A DNA stretch of 64,000 nt from Parvibaculum sp. (GTDB lineage Bacteria > Pseudomonadota > Alphaproteobacteria > Parvibaculales > Parvibaculaceae), in assembly GCA_002695905.1 (NCBI GenBank), contig NZQM01000151.1, positions 1 through 64,000 of the forward strand, in the 5' to 3' direction. The position numbers and the translations under genes were made by a program. This document shows positions 20,091-29,683 of this stretch, one piece after another; the stretch's first letter is position 1; every line of letters starts with the position of its first letter. The notes beneath the pieces were generated by a model that did not search any database, had not been told where the DNA came from, and saw only the letters and a list, made by a program, of their open reading frames with translations.

Positions 20091-21260
20091 TCAGTCAGCA
20101 CTGATTCCAACCGATGAAGTGTACGTCCGGTGGTATCGATACCCCAAACGGGTAAGCACTTCGTAACCAATCGTGCCTGCTGCCCGCGCAAGATCCCCCA
20201 CAGTGACGGATTTTCCAATCAATTCTGCGAAAGTTCCCCGTTTCGGCACCTCCGGTGGCAGATCAGTCACATCGACGGTGATCATGTCCATAGAAACCCG
20301 CCCGATGACGGGCGCAGAATGGCCGTCTATCGTCACAGAGACACCGCCGCCATCCTGACTACCAAGCGCTCGGAAATACCCATCGGCATACCCGGCGGCG
20401 ATGGTGGCGAGCCTGGTGGGACGGTGGGCCGTGTAGGTAGCGCCATATCCAACTTGTTCGCCCGCTTCAATGGTTTTGACCTGCATGATGCGGGAAGTGA
20501 GCGTCACGACTGGATGAAAGGGGTGGCCCGGATTAGGAAAGGGATTGGTGCCGTAAAGGCCAATCCCGAGTCGGACAAGATCGTAGTGAAACTGAGGGCC
20601 AAGCAGGATGCCTGCTGTGTTGGCAAGACTGGCAGGCGCTTCTGGGAGCCGAGGACGCAACTGGTCAAACAGACCCCGCTGTTCATCGTTTAAGGGATGA
20701 TCTGCATCGTCTGCGCAGGCCAGATGGCTCATCACCAGGTCGGTCTCAAATGAGGCCGCGAGATCTGTCACCGCGCCAAGATCGTGGAACTGAACTCCCA
20801 GACGGCGAATGCCTGTGTCTGCATGAAGTGCTGCCGACAGGGGTCCGGTCTGTCCACAATAAGCAGCCCAATCACGCACTTCTTCCAGGCTCGAGAGGCA
20901 GGGGCGAAGGTCTTCTGCTTCGAAAAGGCGTTCGGACCCTTCGTAAAGGCCGTTCAGCACATAAATTGTCGCCTTGGGGAGAAGCGACCGAAGCTCTGCA
21001 CCTTCCAAGGCAGTGGCGACAAAGAAGGTTGAACAGCCCGCTTGTGAAAGTGTGCGGGCAACGGGCACCAGCCCGAGCCCATATCCATCTGCTTTCACGC
21101 AAGCACTCACTTCGGCAGATGTTTCTGATCGGATCAGCCGATAATTTTCCGCGATCGCATCCAGATTGATGTTGAGAGTTCCACTGGATGCAGCCGTACG
21201 GGCGCTTTCCATCTCATCAGCTCCGAATCCCTGAGGAGTGCTGTCGGACGGCAAAATCAC
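20091..21260 (-). CDS. alr: Alanine racemase
   Basis: PLP lysine motif CVKADGYGLG, GYADGYFR, MDMITVDVTD. Confidence 0.95.
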   Translation of the reverse strand: MILPSDSTPQGFGADEMESARTAASSGTLNINLDAIAENYRLIRSETSAEVSACVKADGYGLGLVPVARTLSQAGCSTFFVATALEGAELRSLLPKATIYVLNGLYEGSERLFEAEDLRPCLSSLEEVRDWAAYCGQTGPLSAALHADTGIRRLGVQFHDLGAVTDLAASFETDLVMSHLACADDADHPLNDEQRGLFDQLRPRLPEAPASLANTAGILLGPQFHYDLVRLGIGLYGTNPFPNPGHPFHPVVTLTSRIMQVKTIEAGEQVGYGATYTAHRPTRLATIAAGYADGYFRALGSQDGGGVSVTIDGHSAPVIGRVSMDMITVDVTDLPPEVPKRGTFAELIGKSVTVGDLARAAGTIGYEVLTRLGYRYHRTYTSSVGISAD

Positions 21261-22754
21261 TCACTCCATATAGTCGGGGAGACGATCACTGTCCGCCAGG
21301 TCGCTAAAGCGCGTGATCTCCGCTTCAAACTGCAGGCGCACCGTGCCGGTTGGACCGTGACGTTGCTTACCGATAATGACTTCGGCCTTGCCAAAGACCT
21401 GTTCCATGTCGGTCTGCCATTGAAGATGTTCAGGCGTGCCCTCAGAAGGCTCGCGGCGGGAGACGTAATATTCTTCTCGGAACACAAAGGTCACGACGTC
21501 CGCATCCTGCTCGATCGATCCAGATTCACGCAGGTCAGAGAGTTGCGGGCGTTTATCATCCCGCGACTCAACCTGACGCGACAATTGCGAGAGCGCCATG
21601 ATCGGAACATTAAGCTCTTTCGCCAGCGCCTTGAGCCCGGTGGTGATTTCCGTCACTTCCTGCACGCGGTTATCGCTCGACTTGCCAGAGCCTGAAAGCA
21701 GCTGAATATAATCGACCACGATCAGGCCAAGCCCGCGTTGTCGCTTAAGCTTCCGCGCCCGTGCAGCCAGAGAGGCGATGTTGAGACCACCCGTATCGTC
21801 AATATAGAGCGGGATACCCTCAAGTGCCCGGCTGGCATCAACGAACTGATGCCATTCATTCTCGTCAATCTTACCACGCCTGATTTTGCCAGACGGCACA
21901 CGCGACTGTTCGGCCAAAAGGCGGGTAGCCAATTGCTCCGATGACATCTCAAGGGAAAAGAAGCCGACAATAGCGCCGTCTTTTACCTCAACCGTGCCGT
22001 CCGTGTGGTGCTCCGCCTTGTAGTTCTTCGCCACGTTAAACGCGATGTTGGTGGCAAGCGCCGTCTTGCCCATAGAGGGGCGCCCGGCAACAATGATTAA
22101 ATCAGAAGGCTGGAGCCCGCCCATCTGCTCATCAAGATCCCGCAATCCGGTAGAGATACCTGAGAGGCCACCATCGCGTTCATAGGCCGCGGCGGCCATG
22201 TCCACGGCCATCCGCATCGAATCCGAGAAACTCTGAAAGCCGCCCTCATATTTGCCTTTTTCCGCGAGGCTGTAGAGCGACTGCTCGGCATCCATGATCT
22301 GAGCGGATGGTGGATCATCAACACTTGCGTCAAAGGCCCGGTTGTGAATCTCCTCGCCAACCCGAATGAGATCGCGGCGCACCGCCAGATCATAAATTGT
22401 ACGGCCATACTCAGCGACATTGATAATCGTCGTTGCGGCACCAGCAAGACGCGCGAGGTACTGCGCGCCGCCGACGTCCTGCAGCGCTTCATCCTGATCG
22501 AAATAGCTTTTGAGCGTGACAGGCGTGGCGATGTGGCCGCCAGAAATCAGCTTCGACACTGCCTCGAATATGCGGGCGTGAAGAGGCTCATAAAAGTGAG
22601 CAACTTCCAGAAAGGAGGCGATGCGATCAAACGAATCATTATTGATCAGGATTGCACCAAGCAATGCCTGTTCCGCCTCGATATTGTGAGGCGCGACGCG
22701 ATATTCTTCGTCACCAGTTACTGGCTCGTCATATGCAGGCAGCGTGCTTTCCAT
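21261..22754 (-). CDS. dnaB: Replicative DNA helicase
   Basis: PHNIEAEQALLGAIL N-domain, AGRPSMGKTALA Walker A, LSQLSRQVESR; no intein seen. Confidence 0.98.
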   Translation of the reverse strand: MESTLPAYDEPVTGDEEYRVAPHNIEAEQALLGAILINNDSFDRIASFLEVAHFYEPLHARIFEAVSKLISGGHIATPVTLKSYFDQDEALQDVGGAQYLARLAGAATTIINVAEYGRTIYDLAVRRDLIRVGEEIHNRAFDASVDDPPSAQIMDAEQSLYSLAEKGKYEGGFQSFSDSMRMAVDMAAAAYERDGGLSGISTGLRDLDEQMGGLQPSDLIIVAGRPSMGKTALATNIAFNVAKNYKAEHHTDGTVEVKDGAIVGFFSLEMSSEQLATRLLAEQSRVPSGKIRRGKIDENEWHQFVDASRALEGIPLYIDDTGGLNIASLAARARKLKRQRGLGLIVVDYIQLLSGSGKSSDNRVQEVTEITTGLKALAKELNVPIMALSQLSRQVESRDDKRPQLSDLRESGSIEQDADVVTFVFREEYYVSRREPSEGTPEHLQWQTDMEQVFGKAEVIIGKQRHGPTGTVRLQFEAEITRFSDLADSDRLPDYME

Positions 22755-22875
22755 GCCTCCGTTTTACGTCAATGAACGGAGCCACGGAAGCGAACGGTTG
22801 CGATTCGCGAAACTATTTTCGCTGCCTGTGGAAAACGGGGACAATTTTAGGCATTGGTTCTAGATCGCTAAGCAG

Positions 22876-24117
22876 TCAACCGCCCGAAACACTTTTTTCC
22901 TGGACAAGTGGATCGTAATGGTCTCGTTCCCAATCGGAGATGTAGTCGCGGGTGAGGGGGAGAGCATCAATTTCCCGGGTGAGTTGGAATTGAAACACCA
23001 CCATGCCTTCGTGGCGAAATGACGTCTCTGAACCGGCGAGATAAAATTCCCACATACGCGCGAACTGTTCGTCGTAGAGGGCGACAGCATCATCCCAGCG
23101 TGCGAGGAAGCGGTTGCGCCAATGTCGTAGCGTCGATGCATAGTGCAGCCGCAAGACTTCAAGGTCATTCAGGAGCAATTGTTGCCGCTCCAGTGTTGGG
23201 GCGACTTCACTCAGCGCCGGAATGTACCCGCCGGGGAAAATGTATTTAGCGATCCAGGGGTTTGTGGCACCTGGCTCATCCAAACGCCCGATCGTGTGAA
23301 TGAGGGCAATGCCATTGGGTTTGAGAAGCGCGTGAAGCTTGGTTGCAAACTCATCATAATGATGCACGCCGACATGCTCATACATGCCCACGGACACAAT
23401 TCGATCAAATGTTTCCTCGACCTCGCGATAGTCCTGAAGGCGAAACTTCACACGATCTGAGAGACCGGCAAGAGCGGCTCTTTCAGTCGCGATTTTATGC
23501 TGTTCTTCGCTCAACGTGACGCCGGTTACGCGAGCTCCGGTCTCCCGCGCGATGTAAAGGGCCATGCCGCCCCAGCCGCAGCCTATGTCCAGAACATGGG
23601 TCTCTGGGGAGAGGTTCAGTTTCGCCGCAATATGGCGCTTCTTGGCAAGCTGGGCCGCCTCCAGGCTCATGTCAGGCGTCTCAAAATAGGCGCAGGAATA
23701 TTGCTTGTCTGTATCCAGGAAGAGGTCATAGAGCCCCGCATCAAGGTCATAATGGTGGGCGACATTTGCTTGCGCTTTGCCGACCGGATTGAACTGATCA
23801 ATCCGCCGCTTGGCCCGCCTGATGCGTCCAACGAGTTTCGCGAGCGGATGGGCCCAGGCGATGCCGACATTTGAGAGGATAATGTCCAGTGCATCATAGA
23901 TGCGCGCAGGAGCGTCTATGGTGAGAGTCCCATCCATATAAGCCTCGCCAAGCTTCAGATAGGGGTTAAGTCCAAGCTGCCATTCAAGTTTCTTTTTGTG
24001 GAGTCGGATGGTGACGGGCGTGCCGGAGCCGTCACCAAAATGGCGAGCATTGCCCGACGCATCGACCACCGTCAGGTTGCCGTGTGAAATCAATCGATCG
24101 AGTACAAACGCAAACAT
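22876..24117 (-). CDS. Cyclopropane-fatty-acyl-phospholipid synthase family
   Basis: SAM motif VLDIGCGWGGMALYIA, YSCAYFE, IFPGGYIPALSE; start may alternatively be 24159. Confidence 0.93.
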   Translation of the reverse strand: MFAFVLDRLISHGNLTVVDASGNARHFGDGSGTPVTIRLHKKKLEWQLGLNPYLKLGEAYMDGTLTIDAPARIYDALDIILSNVGIAWAHPLAKLVGRIRRAKRRIDQFNPVGKAQANVAHHYDLDAGLYDLFLDTDKQYSCAYFETPDMSLEAAQLAKKRHIAAKLNLSPETHVLDIGCGWGGMALYIARETGARVTGVTLSEEQHKIATERAALAGLSDRVKFRLQDYREVEETFDRIVSVGMYEHVGVHHYDEFATKLHALLKPNGIALIHTIGRLDEPGATNPWIAKYIFPGGYIPALSEVAPTLERQQLLLNDLEVLRLHYASTLRHWRNRFLARWDDAVALYDEQFARMWEFYLAGSETSFRHEGMVVFQFQLTREIDALPLTRDYISDWERDHYDPLVQEKSVSGG

Positions 24118-24298
24118 GTTTCGCCTCCTGAATTTCAGGTGGCCGACAGCGCTTTCCACTTATTTAGCTGCCGAATGTCATTTGCAAGGCGCCAGTCATA
24201 TGATTGCTGACCTGCGCCCCTAAACGACGAACCACTGGGACTCTTATTGAAGGGCGAATTTCTTCTTAGATCAAGACTGCGGCTCGACTCTCAGGCAA

Positions 24299-24325
24299 CA
24301 AAAAAAAGGGCGCCAAAGCGCCCTT
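24299..24325 (-). terminator. Rho-independent terminator of the rplI operon
   Basis: AAGGGCGC-CAAA-GCGCCCTT, with an A-run at 24299-24307 that gives a U-run on the minus transcript. Confidence 0.88.
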
Positions 24326-24351
24326 CTTCAAACAGGTAGACCGAAAGATGT

Positions 24352-24972
24352 TTATTCAGCAGGCTTTTCAGCTTCATCTTCCGCCGATGCGTCAGCTTCT
24401 TCGGCTGCATCACCTTCGAGCTCCGGTGCTGCATCTTCTTCGAAGAATTCACTGGCATCCAACTCGTCGTCATCATCTTCGTTCATGGCGTTGATGTCTT
24501 CGCCGCGTGCCTGCGCTTCAGCTTCTTCCTCTGTGCGCGCAACATTCACAACAACAGTCGATGTCACCTCTGGGTGAAGCTTCACAGCAACATCATAAAG
24601 GCCGAGCGTTTTGATTGGTGCCGCAAGGATGACCTGACCACGTGCGACAGAGAAACCGCCTTCGGTCAAACCTTCTGCAATATCGCGAGGAGATACAGAG
24701 CCGTACAGCTGACCTGTTTCCCCAGCCTGGCGGATCACAATAATAGAATAGCCTTCAAGCTTTTCATGAACCGCTTCCGCTTCTTTCTTCAGCTCAAGAT
24801 TGCGAGCTTCCAGCTGAGCGCGATCTGCTTCAAAGCGTGAGAGGTTGTCTTTGTTGGCGCGCAATGCTTTGCCACGTGGCAGCAGGAAGTTGCGGGCATA
24901 CCCGTCTTTGACCTGAACCACATCGCCCATCTGTCCGAGCTTTTCAATTCGCTCCAGAAGAACCACTTCCAT
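24352..24972 (-). CDS. rplI: 50S ribosomal protein L9 with long acidic C-terminal extension
   Basis: [36 protein letters not shown]; tail [43 protein letters not shown]. Confidence 0.98.
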   Translation of the reverse strand: MEVVLLERIEKLGQMGDVVQVKDGYARNFLLPRGKALRANKDNLSRFEADRAQLEARNLELKKEAEAVHEKLEGYSIIVIRQAGETGQLYGSVSPRDIAEGLTEGGFSVARGQVILAAPIKTLGLYDVAVKLHPEVTSTVVVNVARTEEEAEAQARGEDINAMNEDDDDELDASEFFEEDAAPELEGDAAEEADASAEDEAEKPAE

Positions 24973-26036
24973 TAACTTATCTCCTTGCCCGTCGGGGCCT
25001 CAGATTGTGCGAACCGGGCGCGCAAGGCAGCCCAGGGTTCCGCGAGTCCGATCAGGCAGACCGGTACGATCAGCCATCCGGTAAAAATCAGCAAAACATA
25101 AAAAACGCCCAGAAGTGCGATCCGGGCCGTCCAAGCGCGCGAAATAGCATGGATTACCGCCAGACCCAACAGAAAATATGGGACAAGCAGTGCAATCATG
25201 ATCGCACCCCCTAATTGAGCCGCAGAACCAGGGATGAGCGACAGGATCAGCGCTGCCAGAAAGAGGGCCAGGAGGAAAGGGGGATACTCAATGTCCAGCA
25301 ACGTTGGCGTTGGCCGCAGATTGTGGCCGGCGCGCGCCAGAATGACCTGAGCAAGCCACATATTCCCCAAATTGAGCAGGCTCCAGGCCATAACCACAAA
25401 GGCGGGCAGCGCGATCACGATCAGGCTGAGGATGCGCTCAGGATCTGCGCTGAGGCCAAGGTCTCTGAGCCCCGCTTCAATAGCGCGCCCCTCAATGAGA
25501 TCTTCAGCCAGAAGCATCCTGAGGGCGCCTTCAAGGCCTCCCTCAACACCCATGGCCATTGTTGAGAGGCCGGAGACAACCAGGACACCGACGGCAATGA
25601 GGGCGGTCCAGACAGCCAGTGCGCCTGCGGGATACCATTCAGTAACGGCCGGTTTTTCGGCTTCTTCGGCGGCGGGGGAGTCTGTTTCCGGCGTTTCTCC
25701 TTTGCGCGCCAAACGAGCGGCTTCCGCCGGTGTTAAGCGCGGAGCGGTCTCTAGATGGTGAAGGAGGGCGAGATGGACGAGCCAAGCAGGTGCCAGACCG
25801 TCTGCGACAAGAAACACCAGTCCGGCTGTAAAGCTGGATGTGGATGAGAGAACGATAAAGCCTGTCACCGCAGCGATGAGGGCCGATCTGGCCCCCCAGC
25901 CAAGCCCTGCCAGGAATACGGGAAGGGCCGCAAAAAAAAGCGGAAGCCCTAGAATGGGCGAGCCGACTCCGGCTGTCAGAAACAGCAACGCCCCGATAAG
26001 ACCGGCCCCAACACCGATGGCCCAATATGGCGGCAT
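24972..26036 (-). CDS. DUF2232-like multi-pass membrane protein
   Basis: Hydrophobic multi-TM ORF between rpsR and rplI, start/stop overlap with rplI. Confidence 0.8.
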   Translation of the reverse strand: MPPYWAIGVGAGLIGALLFLTAGVGSPILGLPLFFAALPVFLAGLGWGARSALIAAVTGFIVLSSTSSFTAGLVFLVADGLAPAWLVHLALLHHLETAPRLTPAEAARLARKGETPETDSPAAEEAEKPAVTEWYPAGALAVWTALIAVGVLVVSGLSTMAMGVEGGLEGALRMLLAEDLIEGRAIEAGLRDLGLSADPERILSLIVIALPAFVVMAWSLLNLGNMWLAQVILARAGHNLRPTPTLLDIEYPPFLLALFLAALILSLIPGSAAQLGGAIMIALLVPYFLLGLAVIHAISRAWTARIALLGVFYVLLIFTGWLIVPVCLIGLAEPWAALRARFAQSEAPTGKEIS

Positions 26037-26068
26037 GGGAAGATCTCCGAGGCGATTACGAAACGTCG

Positions 26069-26108
26069 AAAAAAAAGGTCGGGCAGAGGCGGTGCCGTCT
26101 GCCCGACC
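26069..26108 (-). terminator. Strong intrinsic terminator/attenuator between rpsR and the DUF2232 gene
   Basis: GGTCGGGCAGA(26077-26087)/TCTGCCCGACC(26098-26108), 11-bp perfect stem; A8 at 26069-26076 gives a U-run on the minus transcript. Confidence 0.9.
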
Positions 26109-26116
26109 GGGAAATT

Positions 26117-26362
26117 TTAGCTGATCAGGTAAGGCAGCAGGCCGAGAAAGCGGGCGCGCTTAATCGCACGGGCAAGCTCACGCTGCTTCTTGGCTGATAC
26201 GGCAGTGATCCGGCTTGGCACGATCTTGCCGCGCTCAGACACATAACGCTGCAGCAGTTTCGTGTCCTTATAGTCGATCTTTGGCGCATTGGAGCCAGAG
26301 AAAGGACATGTCTTACGGCGACGGAAGAAAGGCCGACGAGCGGCTGTTTGTGGGACACTCAT
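26117..26362 (-). CDS. rpsR: 30S ribosomal protein S18
   Basis: [60 protein letters not shown]. Confidence 0.98.
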   Translation of the reverse strand: MSVPQTAARRPFFRRRKTCPFSGSNAPKIDYKDTKLLQRYVSERGKIVPSRITAVSAKKQRELARAIKRARFLGLLPYLIS

Positions 26363-26856
26363 TCGCTTTTCTCCTCAACAGCGGCAGCAGCTTCGGGTGC
26401 TGCAGCTTCACGGGGGGCACGGTCTTCGCGGGGCGCGCGATCTTCACGCGGGCCCCTATCATCACGAGGGCCACGGTCACCGCCACGGAAGCCGCCCCGA
26501 TCACCACGATCTCGGCCACCACGGCCGCGGTCGTTGCGGCTCTGCATCATTGCTGATGGGCCTTCTTCATGCTCATCAACACGCAGTGTTAGGTGACGCA
26601 AAACATCTTCGTTCAGGCCCATCTGGCGTTCCATCTCAGCAACAGCTGCATGGGGCGCGTCAATGTTCAAAAGCTGATAGTGGCCTTTACGGTTCTTCTT
26701 CACCTTGTAGGCAAGGTTTTTCAGACCCCAATATTCGCTTTTCGCGATGGTGCCACCATTTTCGGTGATGATGTTGGAGAATTGCTCCGTCAGGTTTTCA
26801 ACCTGCTGTGCGCTCACATCCTGGCGCGAAATAAAGACATGCTCATAAAGAGGCAT
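26359..26856 (-). CDS. rpsF: 30S ribosomal protein S6 with RG/RD-rich C-terminal tail
   Basis: [22 protein letters not shown]...[24 protein letters not shown]; low-complexity tail. Confidence 0.98.
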   Translation of the reverse strand: MPLYEHVFISRQDVSAQQVENLTEQFSNIITENGGTIAKSEYWGLKNLAYKVKKNRKGHYQLLNIDAPHAAVAEMERQMGLNEDVLRHLTLRVDEHEEGPSAMMQSRNDRGRGGRDRGDRGGFRGGDRGPRDDRGPREDRAPREDRAPREAAAPEAAAAVEEKSE

Positions 26857-26878
26857 ATCGGCCTTCCTTTCTCTAAGC

Positions 26879-26912
26879 GGTCCGTCTGTAGACGTCGCTC
26901 AAAATACGGACC
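26879..26912 (-). promoter_or_regulatory. Hairpin in rpsF leader (candidate S6:S18 autoregulatory element)
   Basis: GGTCCGT(26879-26885)/ACGGACC(26906-26912), 23-56 nt upstream of the rpsF start codon. Confidence 0.35.
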
Positions 26913-27113
26913 CCGGCGCAAAGCCCCCTCTGAGCCCCGGAAGGCTCTAAAGGTGCATCAAAGAAGCGGAGACACCGGAAGCGCGGAGACATCTCCTGCC
27001 AAACTCTCAAAAATATAGGGTTTGACGCTTCCTTCAGCCCCCAACCGGGGCCTCTCTGAAGCGGCGCACTATAATCAGGAAAAGGCAGGACGCAAGGGGT
27101 TTCGGCACTATTC

Positions 27114-27137
27114 GAACGCCAGTTCTAGCTGGCGTTC
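27114..27137. other. Perfect 9-bp stem-loop in the rpsF/fabD intergenic region
   Basis: GAACGCCAG-TTCTAG-CTGGCGTTC. Confidence 0.6.
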
Positions 27138-27243
27138 CATCAGCTTGACTCCCCTGAGCCACCCTGTATCTCTGTCCGCCTGACTTTGGCCCTATTTCAG
27201 GGGTTTTAAGGGTCACGCATGACCAAGAATAAAGCGGGGACGC

Positions 27244-28185
27244 ATGACACGGGCATTTACCTTTCCAGGACAGGGATCGCAGGCAGTCGGTATGGGCAAG
27301 GAACTGGCAGACGCCTTTCCAGCCGCCAAGGCTGTTTTTGACGAAGTTAACGACGCACTGAGCCAGGATCTGACGGCCCTTATGTGGGGTGGCCCGGAAG
27401 ATGAGCTCACCCTCACCGAAAACGCCCAGCCCGCCTTGATGGCGGTCTCGGTCGCTGTGATGCGGACCCTGGAGAGCGAAGGCGGATGGTCTCTGGCAGA
27501 CAAGGCAAGCTTTGTCGCCGGTCACTCCCTGGGTGAATATTCCGCGCTCGCCGCCGCTGGGACTTTCACGTTGGCGGATACAGCGCGTCTCCTCAGGATC
27601 CGTGGACGCGCCATGCAGGCAGCGGTGCCGGTCGGCGAGGGCGCGATGGCCGCCATGCTGGGACTTTCGTTCGAAGACGCTCAGGCTGTCGCGGCCGAAG
27701 CAGCGGCAGGCGAGGTCTGCTCAGCGGCCAATGACAATGCAGACGGTCAGGTGGTGATTTCAGGTTCCAAAGCAGCCGTCGAGCGCGCTGCCGTGCTTGC
27801 CAAGGAGAAGGGCGCTAAACGCGCCATGCTTCTGCCCGTGAGTGCGCCGTTCCATTGCTCGCTCATGCAGCCCGCGGCCGACGCCATGGCGGAGGCACTG
27901 GCAAGTGTGGACATGAAAGCGCCATCTGTGCCGGTGGTTGCCAATGTGACAGCGTCCGCTGTGTCTGACCCGGATGAGATCCGCAAGCTCCTCGTGGAGC
28001 AGGTAACAGGCATGGTGCGCTGGCGCGAAAGCGTCAAATACCTGGCCGCGCAAGGTGTTACTGAATTGGTTGAAACAGGCGCGGGCAAGGTGCTGACCGG
28101 GCTCACACGGCGGATCGACAAATCCGTTGGGGGCGCTGCTGTGGGGACACCGGCGGATATTGCCTCAATCCTCGAAACTCTTTGA
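27244..28185 (+). CDS. fabD: Malonyl-CoA:ACP transacylase
   Basis: FPGQGSQAVGMG, GHSLGEYSAL. Confidence 0.98.
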   Translation: MTRAFTFPGQGSQAVGMGKELADAFPAAKAVFDEVNDALSQDLTALMWGGPEDELTLTENAQPALMAVSVAVMRTLESEGGWSLADKASFVAGHSLGEYSALAAAGTFTLADTARLLRIRGRAMQAAVPVGEGAMAAMLGLSFEDAQAVAAEAAAGEVCSAANDNADGQVVISGSKAAVERAAVLAKEKGAKRAMLLPVSAPFHCSLMQPAADAMAEALASVDMKAPSVPVVANVTASAVSDPDEIRKLLVEQVTGMVRWRESVKYLAAQGVTELVETGAGKVLTGLTRRIDKSVGGAAVGTPADIASILETL

Positions 28186-28223
28186 TTTCAAATAGTTGAG
28201 CGCAACAGCTCAAGGAGAAACTC

Positions 28224-28961
28224 ATGTTTGATCTAACCGGAAAAACCGCGCTGGTGACAGGCGCATCGGGCGGGATCGGGTCCGCCGTCGCCAAAATGCT
28301 CCACGCCCAGGGGGCCACGGTGGCGCTCTCAGGCACACGGGTTGAGGCACTGGAAGCAGTAGCCGCAGAGCTTGGAGACCGCGCGCACATTCTGCCTTGT
28401 AACTTGAGCGATAGCGCGGCTGTGGACGCTCTCCCGAAGCAGGCTGAAGAGGCCATGGGGCAGCTTGATATTCTGGTGAACAATGCTGGTGTCACCAAAG
28501 ACAACATCTTCATGCGCATGAAGGACGAAGAATGGGACGCGGTCCTGGCGGTCAATCTGACAGCTTCCTTCCGTCTGGCGCGCGCCTCCATGCGGGGCAT
28601 GATGAAGCGCCGCTGGGGCCGTATCATCTCCATCACGTCTGTTGTGGGCACCATGGGCAATCCTGGTCAGGCTAACTATGCCGCCTCTAAGGCAGGTGTG
28701 ACCGGCATGACCAAGTCGATTGCTCAGGAAGTCGCCTCCAGAAATGTCACGGCCAACTGTGTCGCCCCTGGTTTCATCGCAACTGCCATGACCAAGGTAT
28801 TGGATGAAGGTCAACAGGAACGGGTCAACGGAATGATTCCCATGGGCCGTATGGGCTCAGGAGATGAAATCGCCGCCAGCGTGCTCTATTTAGCCTCAGA
28901 AGAAGCTGCCTACGTCACAGGTCAGACAATTCATGTGAATGGCGGCATGATCATGATTTAA
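28224..28961 (+). CDS. fabG: 3-oxoacyl-ACP reductase
   Basis: TGASGGIG, NNAGVTKDN, YAASKAG, GQTIHVNGGM; between fabD and acpP. Confidence 0.97.
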   Translation: MFDLTGKTALVTGASGGIGSAVAKMLHAQGATVALSGTRVEALEAVAAELGDRAHILPCNLSDSAAVDALPKQAEEAMGQLDILVNNAGVTKDNIFMRMKDEEWDAVLAVNLTASFRLARASMRGMMKRRWGRIISITSVVGTMGNPGQANYAASKAGVTGMTKSIAQEVASRNVTANCVAPGFIATAMTKVLDEGQQERVNGMIPMGRMGSGDEIAASVLYLASEEAAYVTGQTIHVNGGMIMI

Positions 28962-29185
28962 AGGCAAGCAAAATCAAAGGCTTAGATATTTGCTGTTCGG
29001 TCGTTTTCGCGGACGTCAAAACTGGCGCAGGGCCAAAAAGTGTGTTACCTAACCGGCGATTTTTACTTGCGAAAGCGGCGTGAAGAGGCCAGAACAGCCG
29101 CCACGTGGTAACAGGGAGAAGATGAGGCGCTAAACCTCACCCACCACACGAGTTTCCAAGCGCGTCTGCGCGAGGCCAGCCATCC

Positions 29186-29207
29186 GGTGCCAGCAAGGTG
29201 CCAGCAA
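29186..29207 (+). repeat. Tandem 11-bp direct repeat in acpP leader
   Basis: GGTGCCAGCAA x2, exact. Confidence 0.85.
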
Positions 29208-29260
29208 ACAATCCTGGGCGAGAGCGCCGGGGAAGAACACGAAGGATCTGAGGACAGAAC

Positions 29261-29494
29261 ATGAGTGACATTGCAGAGCGCGTGAAGAAAATCGTTGTTG
29301 AGCATCTCGGTGTTGAAGCCGACAAGGTGCAGGAAAACGCAAGCTTCATCGATGACCTTGGCGCAGACAGCCTCGACAATGTCGAGCTGGTCATGGCTTT
29401 TGAAGAAGAGTTCGGTGTTGAAATCCCAGACGATGCGGCAGAAACCATTCTGACCGTTGGCGATGCGGTGAAGTTCATCAGCGCGAATTCCTAA
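29261..29494 (+). CDS. acpP: Acyl carrier protein
   Basis: [22 protein letters not shown] phosphopantetheine site. Confidence 0.99.
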   Translation: MSDIAERVKKIVVEHLGVEADKVQENASFIDDLGADSLDNVELVMAFEEEFGVEIPDDAAETILTVGDAVKFISANS

Positions 29495-29509
29495 TCGAAT
29501 TAACGATGT

Positions 29510-29550
29510 CGGGCGCTGCATCCAATGGTGCATGCGCCCGTCGTCTTTTC
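29510..29550 (+). terminator. Stem-loop terminator downstream of acpP
   Basis: CGGGCGC TGCA...TGCA(T)GCGCCCG followed by TCGTCTTTT. Confidence 0.75.
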
Positions 29551-29563
29551 AGCGTAGGCTGGA

Positions 29564-29607
29564 GCATATTCCCGAAAAGTGTCCGCGGTTTTCGGACAAG
29601 AATATGC
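29564..29607. repeat. Dispersed palindromic intergenic repeat, divergent copy 2
   Basis: GCATATTC...GAATATGC with GAAAAGTGTCC/GGTTTTCGGAC core between acpP and fabF. Confidence 0.6.
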
Positions 29608-29683
29608 AATAAAATGTCGGCGGGTCTGATGTCCCGTTGAACGAATATTATCCAACTCAGCTTGGCTAAAGAACCAGGAGTGT

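Noticed and set aside
21261-22754. Possible intein in dnaB (a common intein host)
   Set aside because: 497-aa continuous helicase with uninterrupted Walker and H4 motifs; no intein blocks.
27090-27160. tRNA-like GTTCGAAT loop next to the 27114-27137 stem on the minus strand
   Set aside because: No acceptor stem, D-arm or anticodon-arm arrangement could be assembled; treated as a simple hairpin.
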